Shown piece by piece: positions 42,916 through 52,931 of a stretch of DNA of 64,000 bases (within the stretch, counting starts at the first letter, position 1; each line of letters starts with the position of its first letter). Source of the stretch: an uncultured Clostridia bacterium (GTDB lineage Bacteria; Bacillota; Clostridia; Oscillospirales; CAG-272). The position numbers were made by a program, and so were the translations under genes. Where the stretch lies: assembly GCA_948466345.1 (NCBI GenBank), contig CAOKAC010000002.1, forward strand, positions 186,001 to 250,000. The letters are read 5' to 3'. The notes under the pieces are model-generated. The model did no database searches, was not told the origin of the DNA, and saw only the letters and a program-made list of their open reading frames with translations.

Positions 42916-43659
42916 ATGATTAAAATTATTTTAAACGGCGCCGGTGGCCGTATGGGCGCTGCTGTGCGGGAGCAGGTATCCGAAACGATAAACGATGCGG
43001 TGCTGGCAGCAGAAATCGACAAATTTGCAGAAGGTTTTTCTATGCATAGCATTGCTGAATATAAGGGAGAAGCCGATGTGATCATCGATTTCTCCCACCA
43101 TAGCGCAGTACGGGAACTGATCTCCTATGCCATAGGCAGGACATTACCGCTGGTGCTTTCCACCACTGGCCACACAGAGGATGAAAGGGCTTTGATTTTC
43201 GAGGCAGCAAAGTCTGTGCCGGTTTTCTACTCCGCCAATATGTCCCTGGGTATCGCTGTCCTGACAGATTTTGCCCGCCGCGCTGCAGCGCTGTTTCCCG
43301 AAGCCGATATTGAAATCGTAGAAGTGCATCACAATCGAAAGCTGGACGCCCCCAGCGGAACTGCGGAAATGATTGCCGATGAACTGAAAACCGTCCGTCC
43401 GTCCGCTTCCTTTGTATACGGACGCCATGGCATGGGTAAACGGGCGCCGGAAGAAATCGGCATCCACGCCCTGCGCATGGGAAACGAAGCTGGAACGCAT
43501 CAGGTAATCCTGTCTACGGACCACCAGACTATCCGCCTAGAGCACAACGCAGAATCCAGAGCTGTTTTTGCGGAAGGTGCTCTGTCCGCCGCAAAATTCC
43601 TGGTCGGCAAGCCGGCAGGACTGTATGACATGAAAAGCATGGTTAGTCTGACTGTCTAA
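42916..43659 (+). CDS. dapB: 4-hydroxy-tetrahydrodipicolinate reductase
   Basis: It reduces the DapA product with NAD(P)H. The 247-residue protein starts with the nucleotide motif NGAGGRMG, has STTGHTEDE, the catalytic VEVHHNRKLDAPSGTA segment, and a C-terminal KSMVSL. The ATG follows AAAGGA by 8 bases. It lies 17 bases after dapA. Confidence 0.97.
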   Translation: MIKIILNGAGGRMGAAVREQVSETINDAVLAAEIDKFAEGFSMHSIAEYKGEADVIIDFSHHSAVRELISYAIGRTLPLVLSTTGHTEDERALIFEAAKSVPVFYSANMSLGIAVLTDFARRAAALFPEADIEIVEVHHNRKLDAPSGTAEMIADELKTVRPSASFVYGRHGMGKRAPEEIGIHALRMGNEAGTHQVILSTDHQTIRLEHNAESRAVFAEGALSAAKFLVGKPAGLYDMKSMVSLTV

Positions 43660-43689
43660 TCATTATAATAAGTAAAGGACAAAAAATAT

Positions 43690-44985
43690 ATGCTGCATAA
43701 AAATTTATCCATCAACGAAGCAGGCCATCTAACCCTCGCCGGCATGGACACAGTAGAGCTTGCAAAAAAATACGGAACGCCCCTGTATCTCATGGACGAA
43801 AACCGCATCCGCGAAAACTGTCGGATATATATCGATGCTATGAGAAAATATATGGGAGAAGGGTCTCGTCCGATTTTTGCCAGCAAGGCCTGCTGCTTTA
43901 AGCGGATGTACGCCATCATTGCCGAGATGGGCATGGGCACGGATATTGTATCCCCCGGGGAATTATACACGGCCAATGCAGCGGGATTCCCTATGGAAAA
44001 GGCATTTTTCCATGGAAACAACAAGACAGATGCGGACATAGAATATGCCATTAATGTTGGAATCGGCTATTTCATCGTGGACAACCGGGAAGAACTGGAA
44101 GCAGTGAACGCCTGCGCCTTGCGGCATGGAGTCCGGCAAAAAATTTTGCTGCGGCTCACTCCTGGCATCGATCCACACACCCAGAAAAAAATTTCCACCG
44201 GCAAGGTAGATTCTAAATTTGGAACGGCTATTGAAACGGGGCAAGCGCTGGAGCTATGCAAATATGCCCTTAGTCTTTCAGGAGTGGATTTAGAAGGCTT
44301 CCACTGCCACATCGGCTCACAAATTTTCGATTATTATCCTTTCCGGGACGCTGCAGAAATTATGCTGCGCTTCATTCGCACCCTGCTGGACGCATGTGGC
44401 CACGAAATTCGAATCCTAAATCTAGGTGGCGGATTTGGTGTGCGCTATGTGGAGCGTGATCCAGTTGTTGACTACGAGTCGAACATTCGGGGACTTGCAG
44501 GAGAAATTCAAAGAATTTGCAGCGAGCTTTCCATCCAGCAGCCGGATATCCTTATGGAACCAGGGCGGAGTATTGTGGCAGACAGCGGCATGACCCTTTA
44601 TACAGTAGGAAGTGCCAAAACCATTACCGGATATAAAAGCTACGTATCCATAGACGGCGGCATGACCGACAACATTCGGTATGCGTTATATGAGTCAGAT
44701 TATACCGCACTGCTGGCCAACCGACCGGCAGATACGGCAGATTTCTGCGCCACCATAGCCGGGCGCTGCTGCGAAAGCGGCGATATCATCCAGGAGGATG
44801 TGATGCTGCCCCGGCCGATGCGTGGAGATACGCTGGCCGTGCTGGTAACCGGCGCGTACAATTATTCTATGGCGTCTAATTATAACCGAATCCCACGGCC
44901 GCCTGTGGTAATGGTACGGGACGGAAAGGATTATATTGCGGTACGCAAAGAATCCTACGAGGATTTATGTCGTAATGATATGTAA
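43690..44985 (+). CDS. lysA: Diaminopimelate decarboxylase
   Basis: This PLP enzyme makes lysine from meso-diaminopimelate. The 431 residues show the PLP lysine in FASKACCFKRM, HGNNKTDADIEYA, CHIGSQIFD, GGGFGVRYVERD, EPGRSIVADSG, and CESGDII. The second substrate motif sits before YNYSMASNYNR. It starts 30 bases after dapB. The middle DAP steps (dapD, dapH, dapL or a dehydrogenase) are not in this window. Confidence 0.97.
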   Translation: MLHKNLSINEAGHLTLAGMDTVELAKKYGTPLYLMDENRIRENCRIYIDAMRKYMGEGSRPIFASKACCFKRMYAIIAEMGMGTDIVSPGELYTANAAGFPMEKAFFHGNNKTDADIEYAINVGIGYFIVDNREELEAVNACALRHGVRQKILLRLTPGIDPHTQKKISTGKVDSKFGTAIETGQALELCKYALSLSGVDLEGFHCHIGSQIFDYYPFRDAAEIMLRFIRTLLDACGHEIRILNLGGGFGVRYVERDPVVDYESNIRGLAGEIQRICSELSIQQPDILMEPGRSIVADSGMTLYTVGSAKTITGYKSYVSIDGGMTDNIRYALYESDYTALLANRPADTADFCATIAGRCCESGDIIQEDVMLPRPMRGDTLAVLVTGAYNYSMASNYNRIPRPPVVMVRDGKDYIAVRKESYEDLCRNDM

Positions 44986-45008
44986 AAGGAAGGGTCCCCC
45001 TCCTTTTT
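44984..45008 (+). terminator. Terminator of the lysine operon
   Basis: AAAAGGA (44984-44990 region) pairs with TCCTTTT, with an inner GGG/CCC pair, and is followed by Ts. Confidence 0.8.
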
Positions 45009-45032
45009 ATCGCAAATAGAAAGCGATATTTA

Positions 45033-45085
45033 ACATATAAAAGTACACCTCCCCTCAAACAAGGGGGAGGTGTACTTTTATATGT
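45033..45085 (-). terminator. 22-bp perfect inverted repeat, probable terminator of a lost gene
   Basis: The arms 45033-45054 and 45064-45085 are fully complementary around a 9-base loop. It sits right after the stop codon of the minus-strand remnant, so it probably ended that gene. Its length and perfection also fit the end of a mobile element; no transposase is nearby. Confidence 0.6.
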
Positions 45086-45104
45086 GGTAAAAGACGGACG
45101 GAGA

Positions 45105-45212
45105 TTACTTAACTTTAAAGATAACAACACAGCCTGCTGATACATTGCTTGCAGCTACGCCATAGAAACCAAACAATTCAGAAAAGGAGTTTTTTGCATG
45201 TGAACGAGGAAA
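45105..45212 (-). pseudogene. 3' remnant of an unidentified gene
   Basis: On the minus strand a frame ends SELFGFYGVAASNVSAGCVV followed by IFKVK and TAA (45107-45105). Upstream it meets an in-frame TGA after about 35 codons and has no start. The amino-acid pattern looks like a real protein tail, and the strong hairpin directly downstream supports this. The original protein is not recognised. Confidence 0.4.
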
Positions 45213-45398
45213 TCATTTACGCATAAGAATGATAATTTTACAAAGTATTTATTGTAATCAGATAAGCATACAGATTATAATTATTTTGAGTAGTTGGAGT
45301 TATGACAATATGAGAAATCGGCATTTGTTTATAAAAATATATATTTTTGTCACACAGACAAGAGAGCGTTGTCTAATAAAAGTAGGAGGTAAAAATTT

Positions 45399-46250
45399 AT
45401 GAATAAAAAAACAAATGGAGAATTACAGGCTTTGGTCAGCAAAGCCACAGCAGGGGATAAAAAAGCCCTTGAAACCCTTGTTATAGGTGTGCAGGACATT
45501 GTGTTCAATTTATCCCTGCGGATGCTCGGCACATTTTCAGATGCGGAGGATGCCACACAGGACATTTTGCTGAAAATGATTACGCATTTGTCATCTTTTA
45601 GAGGTGACAGTTTATTTACAACATGGGTATTCAGCATTGCTACAAATCATCTGAAAAATTACAAAAAACATATGTTTGCACACTACCCGTTGAGCTTTGC
45701 GTATTATGGGGATGACATAGAAAACGGAAAAATACATGATGTGCCAGACTTAACACAGAATGTGGAAAAGGATATTTTAGCGGAGGAGCTGAAAATGTCC
45801 TGTACCAACGTGATGTTGCAATGTCTTGATACGGAAAGCAGATGCATTTTTATATTGGGTACAATGTTTAAGGTTGACAGCCGCATTGCGGGAGATATTT
45901 TGGAAATGACCCCAGAAGCCTACCGTCAGCGACTTTCTCGCATACGCAAAAAAATGGCTGAATTTCTTGGAAAGTATTGCGGAGAATATGGAAGCGGCAG
46001 ATGCAAGTGTAAAGACAGAGTGAATTATGCAATACAAAGCCACAGGATAAATCCGCTACAACTGGATTACACAGCAGCCACGGAAATTTCCGTTCAAACT
46101 ATGCTTAATGTAAAAAATGCTATGGAAGATATTGACGCCTTATCACAGGATTTCTCGTTTTGTAAGTCTTACCAGTCTCCAGAAAAAACGAAACGTCAGA
46201 TACAGGAATTGTTAGATTCCACGCAGTTTTCCATTATTCAGAATACATAA
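45399..46250 (+). CDS. ECF-like sigma-70 family RNA polymerase sigma factor with C-terminal extension
   Basis: The 283-residue protein has sigma region 2 at about 10-92 (DAEDATQDILLKMITHL, TWVFSIATNHLKNYKK) and region 4 at about 130-192 (TPEAYRQRLSRIRKKMAEFL). Residues 193-283 form an extra domain with CGEYGSGRCKCKDR, where four nearby Cys/His could bind metal. No anti-sigma gene is adjacent, so the extension may act as the sensor. The gene is clearly more AT-rich than its neighbours. AGGAGG precedes the ATG by 9 bases. It lies 15 bases before the DUF2461 gene. Confidence 0.85.
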   Translation: MNKKTNGELQALVSKATAGDKKALETLVIGVQDIVFNLSLRMLGTFSDAEDATQDILLKMITHLSSFRGDSLFTTWVFSIATNHLKNYKKHMFAHYPLSFAYYGDDIENGKIHDVPDLTQNVEKDILAEELKMSCTNVMLQCLDTESRCIFILGTMFKVDSRIAGDILEMTPEAYRQRLSRIRKKMAEFLGKYCGEYGSGRCKCKDRVNYAIQSHRINPLQLDYTAATEISVQTMLNVKNAMEDIDALSQDFSFCKSYQSPEKTKRQIQELLDSTQFSIIQNT

Positions 46251-46265
46251 AGGAAAAAATAAATT

Positions 46266-46949
46266 ATGAATACACAGAAAATCTTAGATTATTTATCAGC
46301 ATTGAGCATGAATAACAGCCGTGATTGGTATCATGCAAACAAAGAAGATTATAAAAAAGCAAATGCTGCGTTTGAAGGACTATTACAGATGTTAATGTTG
46401 GAAATCGGAAAGTTTGATAGCAGCATTTTGCATAACAATCCAAAAGACCTTATATTTAAAATTGTAAGGGATACACGCTTCAGCCATGATAAATCACCGT
46501 ATAATCCTGCGTTCCGTGCCCATATTTCCTCTAAGGGCAAGCTACCTGTTCCTGTCGGATATTATCTTATGATAAAGCCGGGCGATCAGTCCTTTTTGGG
46601 CGGCGGCTTATTTGCAGATATGTTTAAAGATGCAACAACAATGATACGGGATTATATTGCCCAGAATGGAGAAGAATGGGAAACGATTATCCATAAGCCA
46701 GCGTTTGAAAAAAAATTCACTGTACAGGGGAGGGCATTAAAAAATGTTCCTGCGGGGTATGAAAAAGAACATCCGCAAGCAGAATATTTAAAATTTAAGA
46801 GTTGGTATCTGGAATATCAGATAAAGGATGAAGAATTGAACGATGCAGAAGCATTTCTTGCAAAGGCAGCAGAAATTTTTCGAATCATGAAACCTTTTAA
46901 TGACTACCTGAACAAGGCACTTGTGAACTTTCAAATGCCGACAAGGTAA
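46266..46949 (+). CDS. DUF2461 family protein
   Basis: The 227-residue protein shows the DUF2461/TIGR02453 pattern: NSRDWYHANKEDYKKA at the N-terminus, FKIVRDTRFSHDKSPYNPAF, YYLMIKPGDQSFLGGGL, and a C-terminal helix. Function is not known in this family. It has no signal peptide or membrane segment. It shares the AT-rich composition of the sigma-factor gene just upstream, and the two probably form one transcript. Confidence 0.88.
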   Translation: MNTQKILDYLSALSMNNSRDWYHANKEDYKKANAAFEGLLQMLMLEIGKFDSSILHNNPKDLIFKIVRDTRFSHDKSPYNPAFRAHISSKGKLPVPVGYYLMIKPGDQSFLGGGLFADMFKDATTMIRDYIAQNGEEWETIIHKPAFEKKFTVQGRALKNVPAGYEKEHPQAEYLKFKSWYLEYQIKDEELNDAEAFLAKAAEIFRIMKPFNDYLNKALVNFQMPTR

Positions 46950-46962
46950 CAAATATTCAAAT

Positions 46963-46982
46963 TGAGTTTAATAGTAAACTCA
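46963..46982 (+). terminator. Hairpin after the DUF2461 gene
   Basis: TGAGTTTA pairs with TAAACTCA around ATAG. The T-run is short (ATTT), so termination may be weak. Confidence 0.5.
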
Positions 46983-47036
46983 TTTAAGTAAGAAATAGAA
47001 TGGGAAGTTTTTTACGCCTACATATCTCTTCCTCTG

Positions 47037-47960
47037 TTAGCTATGCTTCAGCGCGCCTGCAAACCAACCGTTTTCCCTGCGCTGGTCAATCAAACTCCAG
47101 CCTGCCTGCTCCAAAGCAGATACCGTCTCCGCAGCCCGCTCCGTAATAATTCCAGACACAATCAGCACACCATCGCTTGCCATAAAACGGTCGATATCCG
47201 GCGCCATACGGATAATTACATCCGCCACAATATTGGCGCAGCAAACCTTGTACCCTCCTGGCACCGTCTTCGCCTGCGCCAACAAATCGGATACGCCTGT
47301 CTCTACCTGAGAAGTCTGATTAAGTACAGCATTTTCCCCAGCAATCCGGACCGCTACCGGGTCGATATCGCAGGCAAAACAATGCCCAGCCCCCAGCTTT
47401 GCAGCGCATATCGCTAAAATTCCGCTGCCGCAGCCTACATCCAGCATTGTGTCCCCGGGATGCACATACTGCTCCAGCAGCATCGCACACAGACGGGTTG
47501 TTTCGTGAGTTCCTGTTCCGAAGGCCATTCCCGGGTCCATCAACACCACAAGCTCCCCATCTGCCGCCTCATACTTCTCCCACTGTGGCACGATCACCAA
47601 CCGTTCGCCTGTTTTAATGGGTTTGTAATACTGCTTCCAGGAGTTGGCCCAATCTTCCTCGTGCACACCGATGCACTCTATATCTGCCGGAATCTCCAAT
47701 GTCACCAGCCGCTGCCGGATAAAGCCCTCTGATTCGGCAGGGCTTTTCTCTGTCGGAATGAACACGGAAACAGACGCCACTGTTCGATCTCGTTCCAGCA
47801 GTTCCTGATCAATCAAATCACCATATACCCCGTCCAGTTCCTGCTCCACATCGGAGAAATCCTCTACCATAAGGGAATTATCAACCATGCTCATCACTGC
47901 GCATAAGTCGTCTAAGTACTGCCGCGCTGCCGTTGCTTTGATCTGAATCCAGCTATCCAT
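47037..47960 (-). CDS. prmA: Ribosomal protein L11 methyltransferase
   Basis: PrmA trimethylates L11. The 307-residue protein has the signature FGTGTHETTRL, the SAM-binding DVGCGSGILAI, CANIVADVI (NxxPxx-like region), and the C-terminal ENGWFAGALKH. The start lies 3 bases from the dnaJ stop. Its position at the end of the hrcA operon is classic for Firmicutes. Confidence 0.95.
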   Translation of the reverse strand: MDSWIQIKATAARQYLDDLCAVMSMVDNSLMVEDFSDVEQELDGVYGDLIDQELLERDRTVASVSVFIPTEKSPAESEGFIRQRLVTLEIPADIECIGVHEEDWANSWKQYYKPIKTGERLVIVPQWEKYEAADGELVVLMDPGMAFGTGTHETTRLCAMLLEQYVHPGDTMLDVGCGSGILAICAAKLGAGHCFACDIDPVAVRIAGENAVLNQTSQVETGVSDLLAQAKTVPGGYKVCCANIVADVIIRMAPDIDRFMASDGVLIVSGIITERAAETVSALEQAGWSLIDQRRENGWFAGALKHS

Positions 47961-47962
47961 TG

Positions 47963-49087
47963 TTAGTCCTTTCTAAAGAACTTCTTCATAAATTTTTCTC
48001 TTTTAGAATGATTGCCGCTACCACAGGAATCACTGAACGCGCGCAGCAAATCCTTCTGCTTGGTACTTAGACCCTTAGGAACCTCCACCACCACAGTAAT
48101 GTACATGTTCCCACGGTTCTTGGAATTAACCACCTGTACACCTTTGTTTTTTAAAGTAAATGTTGTACCGGTTTGCGTTCCTTCAGGAATGCGCAAGGTC
48201 TCGTTTCCATCAATAGTGGGTACCTGCAGTTCTGCACCTAAGGCAGCATCTGCAAAGGTGACGGGAACATCGCAGTATATATCATAGCCGTCCCGCTCAA
48301 AAAAAGCATGGGGGCGCACGCTGACAGAAATAGTGAGATCCCCTGCCGGGCCGCCATTTCTGCCGTCGCTTCCCTCTCCCCGCAAAGCAATACCCTGCCC
48401 GTCGTCAATTCCCGCAGGAATGGCTACCTCCAGCTTTTTCGAAGCCCGAACATATCCGCCGCCACGGCAGTTTTTACAAGGCGTTTCTATAATCTTTCCA
48501 CTGCCACGACACCGGTCACAGGTTTTAGTTGTCTGCATCAAGCCAAAAGGAGTACGCTGCTGGGCATTCACCTGCCCGCGTCCACCGCAGTCCGGACACT
48601 GCTTTGCGCTGGTTCCCTTAGCGGCGCCGCTGCCGCCGCAGTCCGGGCACTTTTGTATCCGCTGATACTGCACCTCTTTCTTGCAGCCAAAAACCGCCTC
48701 TTCAAAGGTAAGGGTCACCCGCAGACGCACATCGTCTCCACGGACAGGCCCGTTGGAGCGGCGGGAGGACCCGCCTCCAAAAAAGCTGGAAAAAATATCC
48801 GATATGTCAAAGCCGTCAAACCCAAATCCTCCACCGCCTCCGCCAAAGCCGGACGCAGGATCAAACGCTGCATGACCATACTGATCGTATTTTGCTTTTT
48901 TATCCGGATCTGAAAGGACATCATATGCTTCGTTAACTTCTTTAAATTTTCCCTCAGCCACCTTGTCGCCGGGGTTCATGTCCGGGTGATACTGCTTGGC
49001 CAGCTTTCGATAAGATTTTTTTATCTCATCTTCAGACGCTCCCTTAGCAAGCCCCAGCACTTCATAATAATCACGTTTTTCTGCCAT
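47963..49087 (-). CDS. dnaJ: Chaperone DnaJ
   Basis: DnaJ delivers substrates to DnaK and stimulates its ATPase. The 374 residues hold the J domain with HPD (about 33-35), a Gly/Phe-rich region with three GGG stretches, four CxxCxGxG-type zinc motifs ([36 protein letters not shown]), and a C-terminal substrate domain. It follows dnaK by 81 bases. Confidence 0.98.
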   Translation of the reverse strand: MAEKRDYYEVLGLAKGASEDEIKKSYRKLAKQYHPDMNPGDKVAEGKFKEVNEAYDVLSDPDKKAKYDQYGHAAFDPASGFGGGGGGFGFDGFDISDIFSSFFGGGSSRRSNGPVRGDDVRLRVTLTFEEAVFGCKKEVQYQRIQKCPDCGGSGAAKGTSAKQCPDCGGRGQVNAQQRTPFGLMQTTKTCDRCRGSGKIIETPCKNCRGGGYVRASKKLEVAIPAGIDDGQGIALRGEGSDGRNGGPAGDLTISVSVRPHAFFERDGYDIYCDVPVTFADAALGAELQVPTIDGNETLRIPEGTQTGTTFTLKNKGVQVVNSKNRGNMYITVVVEVPKGLSTKQKDLLRAFSDSCGSGNHSKREKFMKKFFRKD

Positions 49088-49168
49088 GTACTGTCTACCC
49101 TTCTCTATCAGCGGGAAACAGCCGGGGCAAATTTTGCCCCGGCATTCCGGCTGACTTTTAATGCAATC

Positions 49169-51025
49169 TTATTCGTTTGTATCGCTCTTATCTTCGTAAT
49201 CCGCGCTGTAGAAGGTGCCGTCTCCGCTATCTCCGGCAGCGCCCGCGCCAGGATCCCCTGCAAAGCCGGCTCCTGCATCTGCGCCCGCACCGCTTTGCTG
49301 GTACAATTTTTCGCTGATCTTATAGAAGGATTTTTCAAGGGCTTCCATATCCGCCTTGATGGCTTCTGTGTCGCCGCCGGAAATTGTAGCGCGAAGTTTA
49401 TCCACAGCAGACTGCACTTCCGCTTTTTCCCCTGCGTCGATTTTATCTCCCAGCTCACCCAATGTTTTCTCACACTGGAACACAAGAGATTCCGCCCGGT
49501 TTTTGATTTCGATGGTTTCTTTCTGCTTCTTGTCCTCTTCAGCAAACTTCTCCGCATCCTTCATCGCCTTGTCGATTTCATCCTGAGACATATTGGTGGA
49601 AGAAGTAATGGTAATATGCTGTTCTTTACCGGTACCTTTATCTTTAGCAGACACGTTTACAATACCGTTTGCGTCAATATCAAAGGTAACCTCAATTTGC
49701 GGCACACCTCTGGGAGCAGGTGCGATGCCATCCAGAGAGAAGCGGCCTAGTGTGGTATTTCCTGCAGCCATTTCCCGCTCACCCTGGAGCACATGGATTT
49801 CTACAGAGGTCTGACCATCTGCAGCGGTAGAATATACCTGGCTCTTCTTTACAGGGATTGTGGTATTGCGGTCAATGATTCGATTAAATACACCGCCCAA
49901 GGTTTCAATACCCAAAGACAGGGGCGTTACATCCAGCAAAAGCAGATCCTTCACATCGCCGCCAAGGACACCGCCCTGAATTGCTGCGCCAATGGCAACA
50001 CATTCGTCCGGGTTGATTCCCTTAAAGGGTTCTTTGCCTGTATAGTTTTTAATCGCGTCCTGTACGGCAGGGATACGAGTGGAACCACCCACCAAAAGAA
50101 CCTTATCAATTTGTGCGGCAGTAAGACCTGCATCGGAAAGCGCCTGCTTTGTAGGCTCGATGGTTTTCTGCACCAAATCGGCAGTCAGCTCATTAAACTT
50201 TGCACGAGTAAGCGTTGCGTCAAAATGCTTAGGGCCGGTGGCGTCGGCAGTGATAAAGGGCAGATTAATGTTGGAGCTTGCCACGCCGGACAGTTCAATT
50301 TTGGCCTTTTCAGCCGCCTCTTTTAGCCTCTGCAGCGCCATTTTGTCCTCGCGCAGATCAATGCCGTTTTCCTGCTTGAAAGTATCGGCAATCCAGTCAA
50401 TGATCCGCTGGTCAAAGTCATCGCCGCCCAACTTGTTGTTGCCGGCGGTGGCCAGCACTTCAAATACGCCGTCATCGCTGATTTCCAAAATAGAAACGTC
50501 AAAGGTACCGCCGCCTAGGTCGTAGATCATAACCTTTTGATCCTTATCCTGGTCGGCGCCGTAAGCAAGAGCTGCCGCTGTAGGCTCGTTGATAATACGA
50601 AGCACTTCAAGACCGGCAATTTTGCCTGCGTCTTTTGTAGCCTGACGCTGCGCGTCAGAGAAGTATGCGGGAACGGTAATAACCGCCTGGCTTACCGGCT
50701 GACCCAGATATGCCTCTGCATCTGCTTTCAGCTTCTGCAGAATCATTGCTGAAATTTCCTGAGGCGTGTAGGACTTGTCGTCAATAGTGACTTTCTTATT
50801 TGTTCCCATATCGCGTTTGATACTCATAACGGTTCTGTCCGGGTTGGTGATTCCCTGGCGCTTTGCTACCTGACCCACCATTCTCTCTCCTGTTTTGGAA
50901 AAAGCCACTACGGACGGTGTCGTCCGAGCTCCTTCCGGGTTTGGAATCACACTAGGTTCTCCCCCTTCAAATACCGCCACACAAGAGTTTGTGGTTCCCA
51001 AATCTATACCGATAATTTTTGCCAT
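49169..51025 (-). CDS. dnaK: Chaperone DnaK (Hsp70)
   Basis: The 618-residue protein has the ATPase signatures [27 protein letters not shown] and [11 protein letters not shown], the substrate-binding domain, and a disordered acidic tail. The ATG at 51025 is preferred, since GGAGG is 8 bases upstream; an ATG at 51031 is only 2 bases from it. The length is usual. The tail is rich in Gly and Ala, with Asp ([17 protein letters not shown]). Confidence 0.98.
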   Translation of the reverse strand: MAKIIGIDLGTTNSCVAVFEGGEPSVIPNPEGARTTPSVVAFSKTGERMVGQVAKRQGITNPDRTVMSIKRDMGTNKKVTIDDKSYTPQEISAMILQKLKADAEAYLGQPVSQAVITVPAYFSDAQRQATKDAGKIAGLEVLRIINEPTAAALAYGADQDKDQKVMIYDLGGGTFDVSILEISDDGVFEVLATAGNNKLGGDDFDQRIIDWIADTFKQENGIDLREDKMALQRLKEAAEKAKIELSGVASSNINLPFITADATGPKHFDATLTRAKFNELTADLVQKTIEPTKQALSDAGLTAAQIDKVLLVGGSTRIPAVQDAIKNYTGKEPFKGINPDECVAIGAAIQGGVLGGDVKDLLLLDVTPLSLGIETLGGVFNRIIDRNTTIPVKKSQVYSTAADGQTSVEIHVLQGEREMAAGNTTLGRFSLDGIAPAPRGVPQIEVTFDIDANGIVNVSAKDKGTGKEQHITITSSTNMSQDEIDKAMKDAEKFAEEDKKQKETIEIKNRAESLVFQCEKTLGELGDKIDAGEKAEVQSAVDKLRATISGGDTEAIKADMEALEKSFYKISEKLYQQSGAGADAGAGFAGDPGAGAAGDSGDGTFYSADYEDKSDTNE

Positions 51026-51092
51026 TGTCATTTCCTCCGTTTACTCTGTTTAATTGAAATTTGATTGTACTAAATCGTTTGTTTATGCAGCT

Positions 51093-51665
51093 TTAGTTCG
51101 CTACTTTTACCATAGCATATCGAACGATTCGCTCTCCTATACTGTATCCCTGCTGGAATACTTCTACGATCTCGCTTTCTCCATATGCTTCATCCTCCAC
51201 ATGCATCACCGCATTGTGAATGTTGGGATCAAAGGCGTCCCCCGGGGCCCCAAAAGGCGTGATCTTCATCTTCTCAAATACCGCCGGCAAGGATCCAAGA
51301 ATCATTGCAAGCCCCTCCGCCACCTTATCCGGAGCCGTATATTCCGTCGCCCGCTGCAGGTTGTCGATTATCGGCAACAGTTCCTTAATACTATCTGCCG
51401 CAGCGTCGTTATAAATCCCTTCCCGCTCCTTTTGGCTTCTCTTGCGGAAGTTGTCATACTCCGCTGCCAGACGCAGGTATTTATCCTCTGCCGCTGCAGC
51501 GGCATCCTTGGCCTCCTGCAATTCCTTTTCCAGCTTTTCAACCGCAGTGCGCAGTTTTTTTGCCTCTTTATCCGCAGCCTTTTTTTCTTTCTTATCCGGT
51601 GTTTTTTCCTGTGCTTCCGTTTCTTCCGGCTGCATTTCTTCTAAGGTCTCTGTTTCTTGTTCCAT
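51093..51665 (-). CDS. grpE: Nucleotide exchange factor GrpE
   Basis: GrpE releases ADP from DnaK. The 190-residue protein has a charged N-terminal tail, a long coiled coil (about 45-105), and the C-terminal MKITPFGAPGDAFDPNIHNAVM signature region. The ribosome-binding site is GGGGG 6 bases before the ATG. It lies between hrcA and dnaK in the heat-shock operon. Confidence 0.96.
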   Translation of the reverse strand: MEQETETLEEMQPEETEAQEKTPDKKEKKAADKEAKKLRTAVEKLEKELQEAKDAAAAAEDKYLRLAAEYDNFRKRSQKEREGIYNDAAADSIKELLPIIDNLQRATEYTAPDKVAEGLAMILGSLPAVFEKMKITPFGAPGDAFDPNIHNAVMHVEDEAYGESEIVEVFQQGYSIGERIVRYAMVKVAN

Positions 51666-51677
51666 TATATACCCCCT

Positions 51678-52775
51678 CTAATTTACTGTCTCCCCATCTC
51701 CTGATGGAGCATCGTTGTCTATCACTTCACGGATCCCGTCGGCAATCCCATCGATCATGGAAATCACACGCCTGTAATTCATGCGCTTCGGCCCAATGAC
51801 GCCAAGGGCTCCTACTGTTTTTCCATCCTTTAGCACCGGCTTGAAAACCAGTGTGGAGTTATCCAGCGTAACTACCGGATTTTCGCTTCCAATATATATC
51901 TGCACGCCGCTCTCCTGCTGGCCTGCCAGCATCATAGGCGCCTGTTCTCCGGACACCAGCTGCAAAAGGTCTTCTTTGCGCTCCAGCGCCTCCAGCATTT
52001 CCCGCAGCTTGCCGATATCGTAAAATTCAGGATAAGAAAGAAGCCGGTTGACCCCGTCAACCTTTACTTCCCCACCGGAAACAGCGCTGATCGTCTGACA
52101 TACGCACCGCACCACGGGCGCCGCAAGGAAAGCAAAATCTCCCATCGCAGCTTCTATTTCCATAAGCAGCGGCAACGTCATCTGATCCCCGGTAATCCCT
52201 GTAAGGCGGATATTCATCAGGTTGGCCAGTTTTTTTACAGCTTCTTCCGGCACCGGCTGCTGACACACGATATTCTGGGTACGCACCGCGCCCCCTGCTG
52301 TGACCATAACCAGCACAATACTTCGACCGTCTATGCAGATCAGTTCATATTTCTGCACCGTCATGGACGAAACCCTAGGCCGCACCGCAAGTGCCGTATA
52401 GTTGGTCATGCTGGCTGCCAAGTGCATAGCTGCATCCAATATTCCATCCAACTGTGCTTGTTTGGCCCGCAGCGTTGCCTGAAGACTTTCAATTTCCTCC
52501 GTGGTCATCCGATATCGTTCCACTAGCGTATCTACATAAAACCGATATCCCGCTTCGCTGGGAACCCGGCCCGCAGACGTGTGGGGCTGTTCCAGATACC
52601 CCATACTTTCCAGTTCCGCCATCTCATTGCGGATTGTAGCGGAAGAATAAGAAAATCTGCCGCCTTGGGTAAGATATTTGCTGCCTACCGGTTCGCCGTT
52701 TTCAATATGGGCGTCTACGATGGCTTTCAGAATCGATTTTTTTCTTTCGCTCAGGAAGGCATCTTCCGGTTTCAC
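51678..52775 (-). CDS. hrcA: Heat-inducible transcription repressor HrcA
   Basis: HrcA binds CIRCE and represses the chaperone operon; GroE helps its folding, giving feedback. The 365-residue protein has an N-terminal winged helix (ILKAIVDAHIENGEPVGSKYL, YSSATIRNEMAELESMGYL) and a C-terminal effector domain ending NYRRVISMIDGIADGIREVI. The start is a GTG at 52775 with GGAGA 8 bases upstream. A CIRCE element lies 18 bases upstream. Confidence 0.96.
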   Translation of the reverse strand: MKPEDAFLSERKKSILKAIVDAHIENGEPVGSKYLTQGGRFSYSSATIRNEMAELESMGYLEQPHTSAGRVPSEAGYRFYVDTLVERYRMTTEEIESLQATLRAKQAQLDGILDAAMHLAASMTNYTALAVRPRVSSMTVQKYELICIDGRSIVLVMVTAGGAVRTQNIVCQQPVPEEAVKKLANLMNIRLTGITGDQMTLPLLMEIEAAMGDFAFLAAPVVRCVCQTISAVSGGEVKVDGVNRLLSYPEFYDIGKLREMLEALERKEDLLQLVSGEQAPMMLAGQQESGVQIYIGSENPVVTLDNSTLVFKPVLKDGKTVGALGVIGPKRMNYRRVISMIDGIADGIREVIDNDAPSGDGETVN

Positions 52776-52793
52776 GTCAGCTTCTCCTCTCTT

Positions 52794-52820
52794 TTAGCAC
52801 TGTTGATTCAAGAGTGCTAA
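52794..52820. promoter_or_regulatory. CIRCE operator (HrcA-binding site)
   Basis: TTAGCACTG - 9 bases - GAGTGCTAA matches the CIRCE inverted repeat with one changed base in the left arm. It lies between the hrcA promoter and the start codon. Confidence 0.92.
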
Positions 52821-52831
52821 ATCTTGTTTTA

Positions 52832-52860
52832 AATTTACCATGTTATGCCGGGAAAGTCAA
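52832..52860 (-). promoter_or_regulatory. Promoter of the hrcA operon
   Basis: On the minus strand, TTGACT (52860-52855) and TAAATT (52837-52832) are 17 bases apart, just upstream of CIRCE. Confidence 0.75.
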
Positions 52861-52931
52861 TAAGAATGTGGATATATAATGTGAACTTTCTGTTAAATCA
52901 CCCGCCGAGTGCCAAAATGGCATCAGCCTTC

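Larger units (their letters stand above)
44986..45398. other. AT-rich intergenic stretch with gene remnants
   Basis: The 413 bases hold the lysine terminator, a 22-bp perfect inverted repeat, the 3' scrap of a minus-strand gene, and the start of a decayed plus-strand frame (AAAAGGAG then GTG at 45200, stop at 45226, reading VNEEIIYA). Beyond 45230 the DNA is very AT-rich, which suits a promoter for the sigma-factor gene, but I find no clear -35/-10 pair. Confidence 0.6.

Noticed and set aside
45033-45085. Transposon or MITE end
   Set aside because: Only one copy is seen, with no target duplication or transposase; a terminator for the adjacent gene remnant is simpler.
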